The notes: generated from the letters alone by a model not told the origin. A DNA stretch of 64,000 nt from Pseudomonadales bacterium (GCA_002708905.1 PAPM01000035.1:62001-126000), one strand, 5' to 3'; shown: positions 49,255 to 59,125, counted from the first letter of the stretch. A program made the numbers and translations.

Positions 49255-50502
49255 ATGTATGCCTCTAACCCCCTGTTAAAAAACAATTTCTTTGGGACCG
49301 ATTATGGTTTCCCAGGACGAAGGCATAGTTTGGGTAATGGTCTTGGTCATGGCATGGGGCGTGCTTTTGGCCATCAATGCGCACCGGGGCAAGTACAGAA
49401 ATACGCGCAGACTGATAGTGTGCAGATAGAGCGAACCCTGGCGGTTGCCTACGAAAAGCTGCAGGTGATGGTCACACAGAACGTTCCCGGAGTCGACTCG
49501 CCTGCTACTACTCCCGCTGACACGGATTTTTCCCCGCAAGCGGTGACTGATCGGGTGCTGGGTTTCATCCAGGATCGTTTGGAATCGGAGCGGGCTAATG
49601 GTGCGTCGGAAGAAGAGATCCAGGCGCGGTATCAACAGGCCGTCAAAGGGGTGGAGCAGGGCCTGCGGGAAGCCAAGGATATTATTCAGGCGCAAGGTTT
49701 GTTTGCCGGGGAAGTACAGGATAACTTTTATGCCACGGTCACCAAGCTGGCCGACGGCCTGGAAGCACTCGGTGAATCCTTGTTTGGTGTTGAACTGGAT
49801 GGTTCGGACGATACCACCCCTCCAGAGGTTGCTCCGCCTAACGTTGTCCAGGACCTCAATTATCAGTCCTCTGAGGTGGCATTCCAGCGGGCCCGCAGCT
49901 TTGACCTGCAGGTTACTACGCGTGAGGGTGATACCGTTACCCTACGGGTGAGTTCCGGCCAGAGCGGCTATGCCAAGCAGACCAGCCTGCAAACGGATGG
50001 TTTGTCTGCGGTGGCACTGGATGCCGGATTCAGCCGCTACGACAACCTGGCTTTTAGTGTGGAAGGGGATCTGGATGAGGGTGAATTGGCAGCGCTTCAG
50101 GATCTGTTTGCTCAAGTGAACACTGTGGCGGAGACTTTTTACGGCGGTGACGTTGAACAGGCGTTTGACCAGGCTATGGGCGTGGGAATGGACAGTGAAG
50201 AACTGGCGGCCTTTGCCGTGGATCTTCGGCAGTCCGAGACTGTTGCGGTGCGTGATACTTATGTGGCCATCGATAATATGGCAGGTAGTCGCCGCCCCAA
50301 TACCTTCGCCGATGTGATGCCCCGCTTGGGTGATTTTGCCAAAGGGGTACAGCAGGCCTCGGACAATGTGAAAATGTTAGAGTCGGGCCGTCTGCAAGCC
50401 CCTGAATTGTTGCGTGAGTTGATCAGTCGATTTCATGCCGACACCGCTGCTGGTGAAGGCTATGGAGAACAGTTTAAACGCTTTATCGGAGCCTTGGCCT
50501 GA
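49255..50502 (+). CDS. DUF5610 domain protein
   Basis: 415 residues with no signal peptide. The Gly/His-rich N-terminus SLGNGLGHGMGRAFGHQ is followed by the DUF5610 region (about 60-190) with LAVAYEKLQVMV, VTDRVLGFIQDRLESERANGASEEEIQARY and AVKGVEQGLREAKDII. The C-terminal half resembles adjacent domains in Oceanospirillales proteins (ARSFDLQVTTREGDTVTLRVSSGQ). Function is unknown. It is preceded by a 214-base gap with a GGGAG ribosome site and followed closely by the large membrane protein gene. Confidence 0.8.
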   Translation: MYASNPLLKNNFFGTDYGFPGRRHSLGNGLGHGMGRAFGHQCAPGQVQKYAQTDSVQIERTLAVAYEKLQVMVTQNVPGVDSPATTPADTDFSPQAVTDRVLGFIQDRLESERANGASEEEIQARYQQAVKGVEQGLREAKDIIQAQGLFAGEVQDNFYATVTKLADGLEALGESLFGVELDGSDDTTPPEVAPPNVVQDLNYQSSEVAFQRARSFDLQVTTREGDTVTLRVSSGQSGYAKQTSLQTDGLSAVALDAGFSRYDNLAFSVEGDLDEGELAALQDLFAQVNTVAETFYGGDVEQAFDQAMGVGMDSEELAAFAVDLRQSETVAVRDTYVAIDNMAGSRRPNTFADVMPRLGDFAKGVQQASDNVKMLESGRLQAPELLRELISRFHADTAAGEGYGEQFKRFIGALA

Positions 50503-50603
50503 GAACCGGTTCAAAAAAACTTCATGCACGGGTGTCTGATCCCGTATAAGCTGTTTATTCTGAACTGCTTTTTATGGATTTGATGGATCGGGGAGTCGTG
50601 CCA

Positions 50604-53600
50604 ATGCATTGGTGCCGTCTGCTGTGGCTTGGGTTTTTGCTGTGTCTTCTGTCGGTTAAGGGAATGGCTGCGGTTTCCGTGCCTGAACCGCTGCAATCCT
50701 GGCAGGAATGGGCGCTGAAAAATCATCCTGATGTTTATTGTCCTCTTTCTCTACATTCATCTTCCCTTCAAGAGCATTCCTCTGTAACGCTCAGTCAGCG
50801 CCAGTGCCAGTGGCCCGGCACACTGCATCTGAAGGTCACAGCACAAGGCCTCCACTTTGAGCAGCATTGGCAACTGTTTATGGAAGGGCCTGTGCCGCTT
50901 CCCGGAGGGGATGGTTACTGGCCGGAATCCCTGTTGGTGAACTCGGTGAGCGGCTTGGTGCTGGACTGGAATGGTAAGCCCGCTGTGCAGCTGAAGCCAG
51001 GTGCATACCAGATTGCCGGGGTGATTCCCTGGAGCCGAATACCTGAATCCCTGCCGCTACCCGAGGGCATTGCGTTGTTGCAACTGCAGGTAAACGGGGA
51101 GGATGTGGTACGACCTCATCTGGATTCTGATGGCCACCTCTGGTTTACCCACCGTGAAGCCAAACCGGAGCCTGAGCAGGAAACCGAAGATAAACTCACA
51201 GTTCGTGTGTATCGTCATCTGGTGGACGACATACCCTTTGTCATTGAAACCCGGGTGGATTTGGAAGTGGCCGGAAAAGCCCGTGAAGTGGTGTTGGGAA
51301 AAATCCTGTTCGATCGCTTCACACCTCGCCATATGACCAGCCCACTGCCGACACGAGTGGACCAGGATGGGCGTTTGCGTATCCAGCTGCGACCAGGTCA
51401 ATGGCAGGTGAATTTGCTTGCCCAGCATAACGGACCGGTTGAAAAAATCTTTTTCGAAACCAGCGACACCGGATTCTGGCCGGAAGAGGAAGTCTGGGTG
51501 TTTGAGGCGCGTCCGGAGTTAAGGCAGGTGCGGGTGGAGGGTGCAGACGGACTGGACCCTTCCCAGACCGCATTGCCGGATAGCTGGAAAAACTGGCCTG
51601 CCTACCACCTGCGACAGGGTCAGGCGATGACGCTGGTGGAGTTGCGGCGGGGCGATCCGCAGCCGTCTCCCAACCAGCTTTCGGTGAGCCGGGATCTGTG
51701 GCTGGATTTCAACGGTGATGGCTTTACGGCGCGGGATCAGGTTCAGGGCACCATGAACCGGGGTTGGCGCCTGCAGGTGGACCCCCGTCAGCAGCTGGGT
51801 AGCCTGACCCTCAATGGCGAACCCCAGGTGATAACCCTGAGCGACGACAAGCAAGGGGTGGAAGTGCGGGAGCGACGCTTGTTTGCCACTGCCCTGAGCC
51901 GGGTGCTGTTGAAACCGGGCACTCATAAACAGCGCATGCCCGCTGTCGGCTGGGAGCATGACGTGGACCGGTTATCGGCGACACTGCATTTGCCTCCCGG
52001 CTGGCGGGTATTAATGGCTGCGGGAATGGAGCGTTCCTCCAATACCTGGGTGGACAGCTGGAACGTGTGGGATGTGTTTATCGTGCTGATCACGGTGGCG
52101 GCGATGCTTCGATTACGGGGTGTGTTGGCAGCGGGGATTACTGGTGTGTCCCTGTTGCTGATCTATCCGGAGGCCACCGAATTTCTGTACCTGCTGTTAA
52201 ACGTCATTGCGGTTCTGGCGCTGTTATTTGTGTTGCCCACAGGCCGTTTGAAAAAACTGTTGACCTGGTATGGTACGGGCAGTGCGTTGCTTCTGCTGCT
52301 TTGGTTATTGGGCTTTATGGTGGAGCAGGCGCGTTTTGGTCTTTACCCGCAACTGGAGCAGCCCTGGAATCGCATGGGCTCCCAAGGTGTGATGGACGAT
52401 GGCTATGGACAGGCAGCGGAAATGCCGAGGGCGGTGATGCCAAAAGCGGCTATGCCGGACAGCGTCGTCAGCATGACAGAATCCTCCGCTCCGCAAAAAT
52501 ATTACGCCGCAGAACCCAGGCTGGAACAGCGGGACCCGAACCTTGCTGCGCAGACCGGACCGGGGCAGCCGAACTGGGAATGGGAGCGTTCCTTCCTGCA
52601 GTGGTCCGGTCCGGTGACGGCGGGCGAAACCATCACGCTGTGGTTGCTGGAACCGCTGGAAAACCGTATTCTCTGTTGGCTGCGCGTATTGCTGTCCATT
52701 GCCGTACTGGCCGTATTGTTTGGTTTATCCAAGGGTGGCGGTATGTGGCAATGGTCGTTATTGAAAGCCTCCCTGTCGCCAGTGCCGAGCGCATCCAGTG
52801 CCGCAATAATCGGGGCAGCCCTGATATTGCCCCTGCTGTTGCTACCGGTACAGGGAGCTCATGCTGCGTTCCCGGATAAAAACCTTCTGGACGAGCTGGC
52901 GCAGCAGCAATTGAAACAGCAGGATTGCACCCCTGCATGCCTTTCCATAGTGAAAGCCAACATTATTACCGAGGCGGGCCGTGTTACCGTCACGATGACG
53001 TTGAATGCCCTGCAGGCGGTATACTGGCCGCTACCGGATAGCCAGAAACAGTGGCACATCGACAGTGTGCTGTTGGATGGCGAGCCCCATAGCGCGCGGT
53101 CGGATGCCAAGGGCTTCAGCGTATATGTGCCGCCGGGAGAGCATCGCCTCAGCGTGAGTGGCACTTTGGAATCATTGAATGCATTTCAGCTTACATTCGG
53201 AGTGCAACCCCATAATCTGCACGTTCAGAGCGATGACTTTGTCGTGCGGGGATTGGACAACGGACGCCTGCTGTCCAACACCATTCATTTCCATCCCATC
53301 AACACAGCGCGCCAGGCCGCCGCTGCTGAATCCTCTCAATTAAGTCCGGACCCCATGGCGCCCTTCGTTACGGTAGAACGCATTCTGCGCTTGGAACGCA
53401 ACTGGTATATGGAAACCCGGGTGCAGCGGGTGGCGCCGCGGGATGGTGGCATTAGCCTGGATATTCCGTTGGTGACGGGGGAATCGGTCACCAGTCGTGA
53501 GGTGGATGTGGCAGCGGGTAAGGCGAAGGTGGTGTTGCGGCCTGGTGAGAATCGTCTGGTGTGGTTCTCCTCGCTGGAAAAGACTTCATTGTTGGCTCTT

Positions 53601-54719
53601 GCCGCTGCCGATAGCGCGCAGTGGGCGGAACGCTGGCAGGTGGAAGTCTCTCCCCTTTGGCATCTGGAATACGAAGGATTGGCTCCGGTGAAAGAGTTGG
53701 TGGTGTCCGGTGGCTGGCAGCCTCGCTGGTATCCCTATCCGGGCGAGCGCCTGAGTTTGAATGTGACCCGCCCTTCTGCATTGGAAGGGGCGACCAAAAC
53801 CATTGATACCATCAGCCAGCAATGGGAACCGGGATTGAGGGAATCGGCCGGCACCGTGCGCTTGCATGTAATCAGTAGTAAAGGCAGTGAGCAGCGTATT
53901 GAATTGCCACAATCCGCCCGGGTGAAAGCGGTGACGGTGGACGATGAATTACGGGCCGTCGATGAACTCAATCCCAAGTTGATTATTCCGATTAACCCTG
54001 GACAGCACTGGATTGAAGTGTCCTGGCGCCAACCTGTTGGTATCAGTTGGCGTAACCGATCCCCGGTGGTCAACATTGAGGACGCCTATGTTAATCATCT
54101 GCTGGAGGTGAATGTTCCCCGTAATCGCTGGGTGCTGTTTGTGGGTGGCCCGGCTATGGGGCCCGCCATTTTGTTCTGGGGAGTGTTGCTGGTGTTGGTG
54201 TTGGTCGGGGTGGCTTTGGGCCGCTTCAAAGGGTTGCCCCTGCGCAGTTGGCATTGGATTGTGTTGATGTTGGGGCTGTGTACCGGGTGGGTGCAGTCCA
54301 TTATTGTGGTGGTGTTGTGGTTCCTGCTGCTTTACCAGCGTCAGCAACCCTGGGTACACAGACTCACCCGTGTGCAATTCAATCTGATGCAGGTATTTAT
54401 TGTACTGTTCAGCCTGTTCACCTTTGGATTGTTGCTGGCGGCGATTCCCAATGGACTTATCGGGACTCCGGATATGGGCATTACCGGTAATGGCTCCAGT
54501 CAGTATGCGCTTAACTGGTTTGTGGATCGGGGCGTTGGCGAGTTGCAGTCGGCTTGGTTTGTGTCGCTGCCGATCTGGGTTTACCGTGTTATGATGCTGG
54601 TCTGGTCTTTGTGGCTGGTAGTCTATATTCTGCGTTGGATGAAATGGGCGTGGGCGGCTTTCACTCTGGATGGTCACTGGCGCTCCAAGGTCGTGTTGGA
54701 ACATCCGGATCAGTCATGA
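50604..54719 (+). CDS. Very large membrane protein of unknown function
   Basis: About 1371 residues from ATG 50604, chosen because GGGGAG lies eight bases upstream and a signal peptide (WLGFLLCLLSVKGMAA) follows at once. A long beta-rich extracytoplasmic part (about 25-475) precedes a first cluster of membrane helices (about 490-590). A Met/Pro/Ala-rich linker follows (MPRAVMPKAAMPDS), then another helix pair (about 690-765). A second extracytoplasmic beta region (about 770-1165) contains QDCTPACLS. Five or so C-terminal helices close the protein (about 1175-1360). No family is recognised. The stop overlaps the glutaredoxin-like gene by ATGA, so the two are coupled. Confidence 0.83.
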   Translation: MHWCRLLWLGFLLCLLSVKGMAAVSVPEPLQSWQEWALKNHPDVYCPLSLHSSSLQEHSSVTLSQRQCQWPGTLHLKVTAQGLHFEQHWQLFMEGPVPLPGGDGYWPESLLVNSVSGLVLDWNGKPAVQLKPGAYQIAGVIPWSRIPESLPLPEGIALLQLQVNGEDVVRPHLDSDGHLWFTHREAKPEPEQETEDKLTVRVYRHLVDDIPFVIETRVDLEVAGKAREVVLGKILFDRFTPRHMTSPLPTRVDQDGRLRIQLRPGQWQVNLLAQHNGPVEKIFFETSDTGFWPEEEVWVFEARPELRQVRVEGADGLDPSQTALPDSWKNWPAYHLRQGQAMTLVELRRGDPQPSPNQLSVSRDLWLDFNGDGFTARDQVQGTMNRGWRLQVDPRQQLGSLTLNGEPQVITLSDDKQGVEVRERRLFATALSRVLLKPGTHKQRMPAVGWEHDVDRLSATLHLPPGWRVLMAAGMERSSNTWVDSWNVWDVFIVLITVAAMLRLRGVLAAGITGVSLLLIYPEATEFLYLLLNVIAVLALLFVLPTGRLKKLLTWYGTGSALLLLLWLLGFMVEQARFGLYPQLEQPWNRMGSQGVMDDGYGQAAEMPRAVMPKAAMPDSVVSMTESSAPQKYYAAEPRLEQRDPNLAAQTGPGQPNWEWERSFLQWSGPVTAGETITLWLLEPLENRILCWLRVLLSIAVLAVLFGLSKGGGMWQWSLLKASLSPVPSASSAAIIGAALILPLLLLPVQGAHAAFPDKNLLDELAQQQLKQQDCTPACLSIVKANIITEAGRVTVTMTLNALQAVYWPLPDSQKQWHIDSVLLDGEPHSARSDAKGFSVYVPPGEHRLSVSGTLESLNAFQLTFGVQPHNLHVQSDDFVVRGLDNGRLLSNTIHFHPINTARQAAAAESSQLSPDPMAPFVTVERILRLERNWYMETRVQRVAPRDGGISLDIPLVTGESVTSREVDVAAGKAKVVLRPGENRLVWFSSLEKTSLLALAAADSAQWAERWQVEVSPLWHLEYEGLAPVKELVVSGGWQPRWYPYPGERLSLNVTRPSALEGATKTIDTISQQWEPGLRESAGTVRLHVISSKGSEQRIELPQSARVKAVTVDDELRAVDELNPKLIIPINPGQHWIEVSWRQPVGISWRNRSPVVNIEDAYVNHLLEVNVPRNRWVLFVGGPAMGPAILFWGVLLVLVLVGVALGRFKGLPLRSWHWIVLMLGLCTGWVQSIIVVVLWFLLLYQRQQPWVHRLTRVQFNLMQVFIVLFSLFTFGLLLAAIPNGLIGTPDMGITGNGSSQYALNWFVDRGVGELQSAWFVSLPIWVYRVMMLVWSLWLVVYILRWMKWAWAAFTLDGHWRSKVVLEHPDQS

Positions 54720-55006
54720 TGGAATCTGAGAACAATAATAAAAAAGAAAGTGAAAAAGAAATTGAACAGGAAACCCTGATCTTTTATACCACGGCGGGCT
54801 GCCATCTTTGTGACCTTGCCCGCCAGGTATACCAGTCCACCCTCAGCCCGGATTTTTTTGCGGTGGAAGAGGTGGATATTGCTGACCAGGATGAGCTGAT
54901 CGAACGCTATGGCACCCGCATTCCGGTGCTACGGCGCCTTAAAGATGATACTGAGCTCAACTGGCCTTTTGATCAGCAGGGGTTAATGGATTTTCTGCCG
55001 GACTGA
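54716..55006 (+). CDS. Glutaredoxin-like protein (DUF836 type)
   Basis: 96 residues from ATG 54716, overlapping the stop of the large membrane protein gene. A charged N-terminal stretch (ESENNNKKESEKEIEQE) precedes a thioredoxin-fold core. It has the redox motif GCHLCDLA (C-x2-C), IPVLRRL with the cis-Pro, and an acidic helix. It is a small cytoplasmic thiol protein whose partner may be the coupled membrane protein. The CxxC favours disulfide exchange; the exact role is unknown. Confidence 0.87.
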   Translation: MMESENNNKKESEKEIEQETLIFYTTAGCHLCDLARQVYQSTLSPDFFAVEEVDIADQDELIERYGTRIPVLRRLKDDTELNWPFDQQGLMDFLPD

Positions 55007-55007
55007 T

Positions 55008-55811
55008 TCAGTCCAGGCAAGGCAGTCCAAACAACGTAGTCGCATTCTCGGTTGTTTGCTGGGCCAGGGTTACTGCATCGGTTTTTAGCAGATCTGCAAC
55101 TTGCTCAGCAATATGGGCAAGGTATTGCGGTTCATTGCGCCGTGACTTGGGTTTGGGGCGTAATGTTCTGGGCAACAGATAAGGGCAGTCAGTTTCCAAC
55201 AGTAAACGATTGGTGGGAATCAGGTGAATCAGTTCCTGCAGATGCAACCCCCGGCGTTCATCACAGATCCAGCCGGTTATGCCCACATAAAGATCCAGTT
55301 CCAGGTAGTTCTCCAGTTCTTTCTCGCTGCCGGTAAAACAGTGAATGACACCACCGCTGATCTGAGATCGATATTGTCTTAGCAGCTGCAACTGTTGCTC
55401 GTGGGCATCCCGTTCGTGCAGAAACAGCGGCAGGCCGGTTTCCGCAGCCAGTTTCAGTTGTTGTTCAAAAGCTAACAGCTGCTGTTCCGGTGGTGAGAAA
55501 TTGCGGTTGAAGTCCAGGCCGGTTTCGCCAACGGCCACCACCAGGGGATGTTCCAACAGGGTTTTCAGATCCGCGTAGTGGCTCTCTGTCCATTCCTTGG
55601 CATGGTGGGGGTGGACTCCGGCAGTACACCATAACCCCGGGCTTTGGTGGTGGCACAGTTCGATTGCCTGCCGGGATTCAGCCAGGTTGGTGCCGGTCAC
55701 GATGAGTTTGTTGACGCCCGCTTCCCGTGACCGTGCCAAAACGTCCGTCAGATCAGAGGCAAAGGCGCGATCAGTCAGATTGACGCCGATATCAACCAGT
55801 TTCATATTCAT
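55008..55811 (-). CDS. tatD: TatD-family metal-dependent DNase
   Basis: 267-residue TIM-barrel hydrolase. The N-terminal metal motif appears as LVDIGVNLTDRAF, the TatD-proper variant. Further ligands are in GVHPHHAKEW near 60-69, ETGLDFNRNFSP, FLHERDAHEQ, HCFTGSEKELENY and ETDCPYLLPR near 204-213. TatD enzymes are exonucleases linked to DNA fragmentation and repair. It converges on the glutaredoxin-like gene with one base between. Confidence 0.93.
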   Translation of the reverse strand: MNMKLVDIGVNLTDRAFASDLTDVLARSREAGVNKLIVTGTNLAESRQAIELCHHQSPGLWCTAGVHPHHAKEWTESHYADLKTLLEHPLVVAVGETGLDFNRNFSPPEQQLLAFEQQLKLAAETGLPLFLHERDAHEQQLQLLRQYRSQISGGVIHCFTGSEKELENYLELDLYVGITGWICDERRGLHLQELIHLIPTNRLLLETDCPYLLPRTLRPKPKSRRNEPQYLAHIAEQVADLLKTDAVTLAQQTTENATTLFGLPCLD

Positions 55812-55879
55812 GAATTCAAAATAGTCGGAGGAGGTTTCCTGAGTAAGCTTGATTGTCGATTTCTACTTATTCCAACAGC

Positions 55880-57097
55880 TTATTCCAGCAGAGATTTCAT
55901 AACGTCTGCAGCCCACAGCAGCGATTCCAGATAGATCTCTTCAAACAGGTCCTCCTGGATTCCCAGGGCATCGAGTTCCTGCCAGTCAATCTCTTGCCAG
56001 TTGCCGCGCTCGTGGGCGATCACATTGCGCAACAGTCTACCGGTTTCACCTTCAAAATGTAACAGCGCGTCGTTCAGGGCATCATCAAAGGGCAGGGACT
56101 GCAGTAGCTCTTCCTTGGAACGATCAAAATAGGCATCAATAAAGGAAAACATGCCGACGGTGAAGAACGTGTCCGGGTTGTCTTTGCCGACCGCTTTGGC
56201 CAGCAGCTCCATCATCCTGGCCCGGCTCAGGGTGAGGCAGATCAGTTCGCTGGGTTTGTCCGACATGCGCGACAGGGCGATCAGGCTCGACCATTGCTTC
56301 AGGGTGTTCATTCCCAGTAACACCACTGCCCGGCGAATACTGTCAATTTTATTCATGGTGGCATATTTGGCGGTGTTGCAAATGCGCAGTATCTTGGTGC
56401 TCAGAGCAATATCACTGGTGATGATGTCTTCCAGCTTGGTGACCGAGGCTTCCGGATTTTGCAGTTCAGCCAACAGTCGCATGACCACGATCTTGTTGGT
56501 GGGCATGGGAGCCCCATGGACATTCTGGGGGCGGGAGAGGAAAAAGCCCTGAAAATACTCGAACCCCAAATCCTTACAGCGTTCCTGCATCTCATAATCT
56601 TCCACTTTCTCTGCCAGCAGCTTCACCTTGTAGGGCGCGAGCTGAGCCACCAGCTCTTCCAGTGCTTCGTTCTGGTGTGCCAACACATCGATCTTTATGA
56701 TATGGGCCACCTTCAGCAGTGGCTCCCATTTGGCATCGAATTCGAAATCGTCCAGGGCAATGGTGAATCCTGCCTCCTTCAGTGCCATCACGCCGTTTAC
56801 CACCTCTGCGTCCGGCTCCACGTCTTCCAGTACTTCCACCGTGACATGGCGGGCGTCAAAGGGTGGCGGTGAGACCAGCCACTTACGGGTAAAGTTGATA
56901 AAGGCGGTACGGTTGTCACAGACCTTGTCGATTCCGATCTCGGTAAAGGCGTTGATGACCAGTTGTGACGTGGCCTCATCACCGTCCCAGACCCAGTCGG
57001 AAGGGTGTGGTGGACGAAACAACAGCTCGTAGGCAAAGAGATTTAGGTCACGGTCATATATGGGTTGCCGTGCAAGCAGGATGGGATTCGAATCCAT
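55880..57097 (-). CDS. EAL-HDOD signalling protein (YuxH type)
   Basis: 405 residues. The N-terminal EAL-like domain is degenerate (YELLFRP in place of ExLxR, VEVLEDVEP, ALDDFEFDAKWEPLLKVAHIIKID, LLAEKVED, YFQGFFLSRP). The HDOD domain from about 200 has LEDIITSDIALSTKILRICNTAKY and RAVVLLGMNTLKQWSSLIALSRM. YuxH-type proteins act as c-di-GMP- or stress-related signalling partners without clear enzymatic activity. It is divergent from cheV, so chemotaxis or motility control is plausible but inferred. Confidence 0.9.
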   Translation of the reverse strand: MDSNPILLARQPIYDRDLNLFAYELLFRPPHPSDWVWDGDEATSQLVINAFTEIGIDKVCDNRTAFINFTRKWLVSPPPFDARHVTVEVLEDVEPDAEVVNGVMALKEAGFTIALDDFEFDAKWEPLLKVAHIIKIDVLAHQNEALEELVAQLAPYKVKLLAEKVEDYEMQERCKDLGFEYFQGFFLSRPQNVHGAPMPTNKIVVMRLLAELQNPEASVTKLEDIITSDIALSTKILRICNTAKYATMNKIDSIRRAVVLLGMNTLKQWSSLIALSRMSDKPSELICLTLSRARMMELLAKAVGKDNPDTFFTVGMFSFIDAYFDRSKEELLQSLPFDDALNDALLHFEGETGRLLRNVIAHERGNWQEIDWQELDALGIQEDLFEEIYLESLLWAADVMKSLLE

Positions 57098-57255
57098 TCT
57101 TAGTCCGGTAGATGCGTTAAACCTGAAGCTAAGTTTAGACGAGGTAAAAGACAGTTGAGTGGAATTTGCACTTTATATCCAATCGTCATAATGAGCAGGT
57201 TTAAACCGTGGTCTACACTGATAAGGCGACTTTGCGAATTACCACAGGAAGAATC

Positions 57256-58197
57256 ATGGCAGGCATACTGGATACCGTTGACCAACGTACCCAACTGGTG
57301 GGGGAAAACCGCCTGGAACTGTTACTGTTCAGATTGCAGCGGGGCAGCCTGTTTGCGCTCAATGTGTTCAAGATCCAGGAAGTGCAGACCATGCCCAAGC
57401 TGACTTCCATGCCCCACAGCCACCCGCACATTGTTGGCGTAACCCATGCCCGTGGGCGCACCATTCCGGTTATCGACCTGGGAGCGGCCATTGGTCTTGG
57501 GCCCCTGGAAGATCGAACCAACTGCAACATTATCATTTCCGAATACAACATGACGATCCAGGCGTTTCTGGTCAAGTCAGTGGACCGCATCGTCAATATG
57601 AACTGGGAAGAGATTATGCCGCCGCCGAAAGGCGCCGGCCGTTCCCATTATCTGACGGCCATCACCAAGCTGGACGGCAATCTGGTGGAAGTGATCGACG
57701 TGGAGAAAGTGTTGCAGGAAGTGTCGCCTTATAACACCAGAGTCAATCCGGAATTGCTGGATCAGGAGTTAGTTAATCAGGCTCAGGGGGTGGAGATTCT
57801 CGCGGTAGATGATTCCTCAGTCGGATTGTCTCAGGTGAAGGAAACGGTACAGCAATTGGGTGTGAAGCTGATTTGTGCCAGCGATGGCGCCATGGCGCTG
57901 AGGATGCTAAAAAAGTGGGCTGATGAAGGCATTAACGTCCATAAGAAATTAGCCATGGTGATTACGGACGCTGAAATGCCGGAGATGGATGGCTATCGGT
58001 TGACCCGGGAAATTCGGGATGATCCCCGTTTGAAAGATTTGTTTGTGGTTCTGCACACCTCTTTGAGTGGCAGTTTCAATAAAGCCATGGTTGATAAAGT
58101 GGGATGCAACGGATTTTTATCCAAGTTTGAACCGGATAAGTTGGCAATAACCGTTCAGGAGCGCCTGAAAGATTATCTGCAAGAGTACCCTCAGTGA
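57256..58197 (+). CDS. cheV: Chemotaxis protein CheV (CheW-REC)
   Basis: About 313 residues from ATG 57256, which has AGGAAG just upstream; an earlier in-frame start at 57208 is less likely. The N-terminal CheW-like domain (about 5-165) contains LLLFRLQRGSLFALNVFKIQEVQ and HARGRTIPVIDL. A receiver domain (about 178-313) has the acidic pair VDDSS, the phosphoacceptor Asp in MVITDAEMPEMDG, the Thr/Ser in LHTSLSG and the Lys in LSKFEPD. It couples chemoreceptors to CheA and is tuned by phosphorylation. Confidence 0.95.
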   Translation: MAGILDTVDQRTQLVGENRLELLLFRLQRGSLFALNVFKIQEVQTMPKLTSMPHSHPHIVGVTHARGRTIPVIDLGAAIGLGPLEDRTNCNIIISEYNMTIQAFLVKSVDRIVNMNWEEIMPPPKGAGRSHYLTAITKLDGNLVEVIDVEKVLQEVSPYNTRVNPELLDQELVNQAQGVEILAVDDSSVGLSQVKETVQQLGVKLICASDGAMALRMLKKWADEGINVHKKLAMVITDAEMPEMDGYRLTREIRDDPRLKDLFVVLHTSLSGSFNKAMVDKVGCNGFLSKFEPDKLAITVQERLKDYLQEYPQ

Positions 58198-58257
58198 TTC
58201 TTTTCCCTGTGATCATGGCATCGCATCTTATTTAGTACGTTAGCCTCTCACAAAAAC

Positions 58258-58322
58258 TTGATCTGAGTCATTTTGTGCCTTCCTTGGGGTTTATGGGATT
58301 GGCACTTGTTGACTCAGATCAT
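58258..58322. promoter_or_regulatory. Paired FNR/Anr-like boxes upstream of ompW
   Basis: TTGATCTGAGTCAT (58258-58271) and TTGACTCAGATCAT (58309-58322) each match one full half of TTGAT-N4-ATCAA and part of the other. Together they form a 12-bp inverted repeat (TGATCTGAGTCA/TGACTCAGATCA) with centres 51 bp apart. A TAGACT -10-like box at 58344 would place the nearer site close to -41. ompW is oxygen-responsive in E. coli. Regulation by Anr/FNR is inferred. Confidence 0.5.
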
Positions 58323-58404
58323 GATTCCTTCCCAGCCAAACCCTAGACTAGCCCTCATTCAAGTTTATAGCTTCTTGTTTTAATGTGAAAAGTTGAGGAA
58401 TGAC

Positions 58405-59085
58405 ATGGCTGCTAAATTAAAAGCTTCAGTATCTGTTCTGGCGTTGGGTGTGGCGTTGGCTTCTGGCTCTGCAATGGCGTATCAGCAGGGTGATATGGTT
58501 CTGCGCGCTGGTGCAGCGATGGTTGATCCGGATGCGAGTAGTTCGCCTTTGGCCATCAATGGGGTGGAAGTTGCCGGGACATCTGTTGATGTTGACGACA
58601 ATACGCAACTGGGTATTACATTTACCTACATGTTGAACGATAACTTTGGTGTTGGCGTGCTCGCTGCTACGCCTTTCTCTCACACCGTAACAGCGAAAGG
58701 CTTGGGGCCTGACTTCAAGGCTATTGATCTGAAGCACTTGCCTCCTACTGTGAGTCTCCAGTATTTCCCCATGGCGTCCGGTTCCAAGTTTCAGCCATAT
58801 GTTGGGGCAGGGTTAAACTATACCTTGTTCTTCGATGAGGAACTGACTTCTGCTTTTGAGGCCAATGTCGACAGCGGCAGTGTCAAGTTGGATGATTCAT
58901 TTGGCTTGGCTTTTGAGTTAGGCTGTGATTTTGAGATATCCGATAACTTGGTATTGAATGCTGCTATCTGGAGCATTGACATTGATACCACGGCGACTAT
59001 CAAGTTGGATTCCGGTCCAAAGGTTACCACTGACGTTGATATCGACCCCTTGGTTTACATGCTTGGTGTTGGTTACAAATTCTAA
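58405..59085 (+). CDS. ompW: OmpW-family outer membrane protein
   Basis: About 226 residues from ATG 58405, with GAGGA upstream. A signal peptide ends in SGSAMA. The mature eight-stranded barrel shows QQGDMVLRAGAAMVDPD, LGITFTYMLNDNFGVGVLAATPFSHTV, LPPTVSLQYFPM, QPYVGAGLNYTLFF and the C-terminal VYMLGVGYKF ending in Phe. OmpW forms a narrow hydrophobic channel, in hydrocarbon users often linked to uptake of hydrophobic molecules. The symbol is at family level. Confidence 0.92.
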   Translation: MAAKLKASVSVLALGVALASGSAMAYQQGDMVLRAGAAMVDPDASSSPLAINGVEVAGTSVDVDDNTQLGITFTYMLNDNFGVGVLAATPFSHTVTAKGLGPDFKAIDLKHLPPTVSLQYFPMASGSKFQPYVGAGLNYTLFFDEELTSAFEANVDSGSVKLDDSFGLAFELGCDFEISDNLVLNAAIWSIDIDTTATIKLDSGPKVTTDVDIDPLVYMLGVGYKF

Positions 59086-59125
59086 GCCGATTTCTTTACG
59101 CTCTACCTCTTTACTCTCTAGGTTT

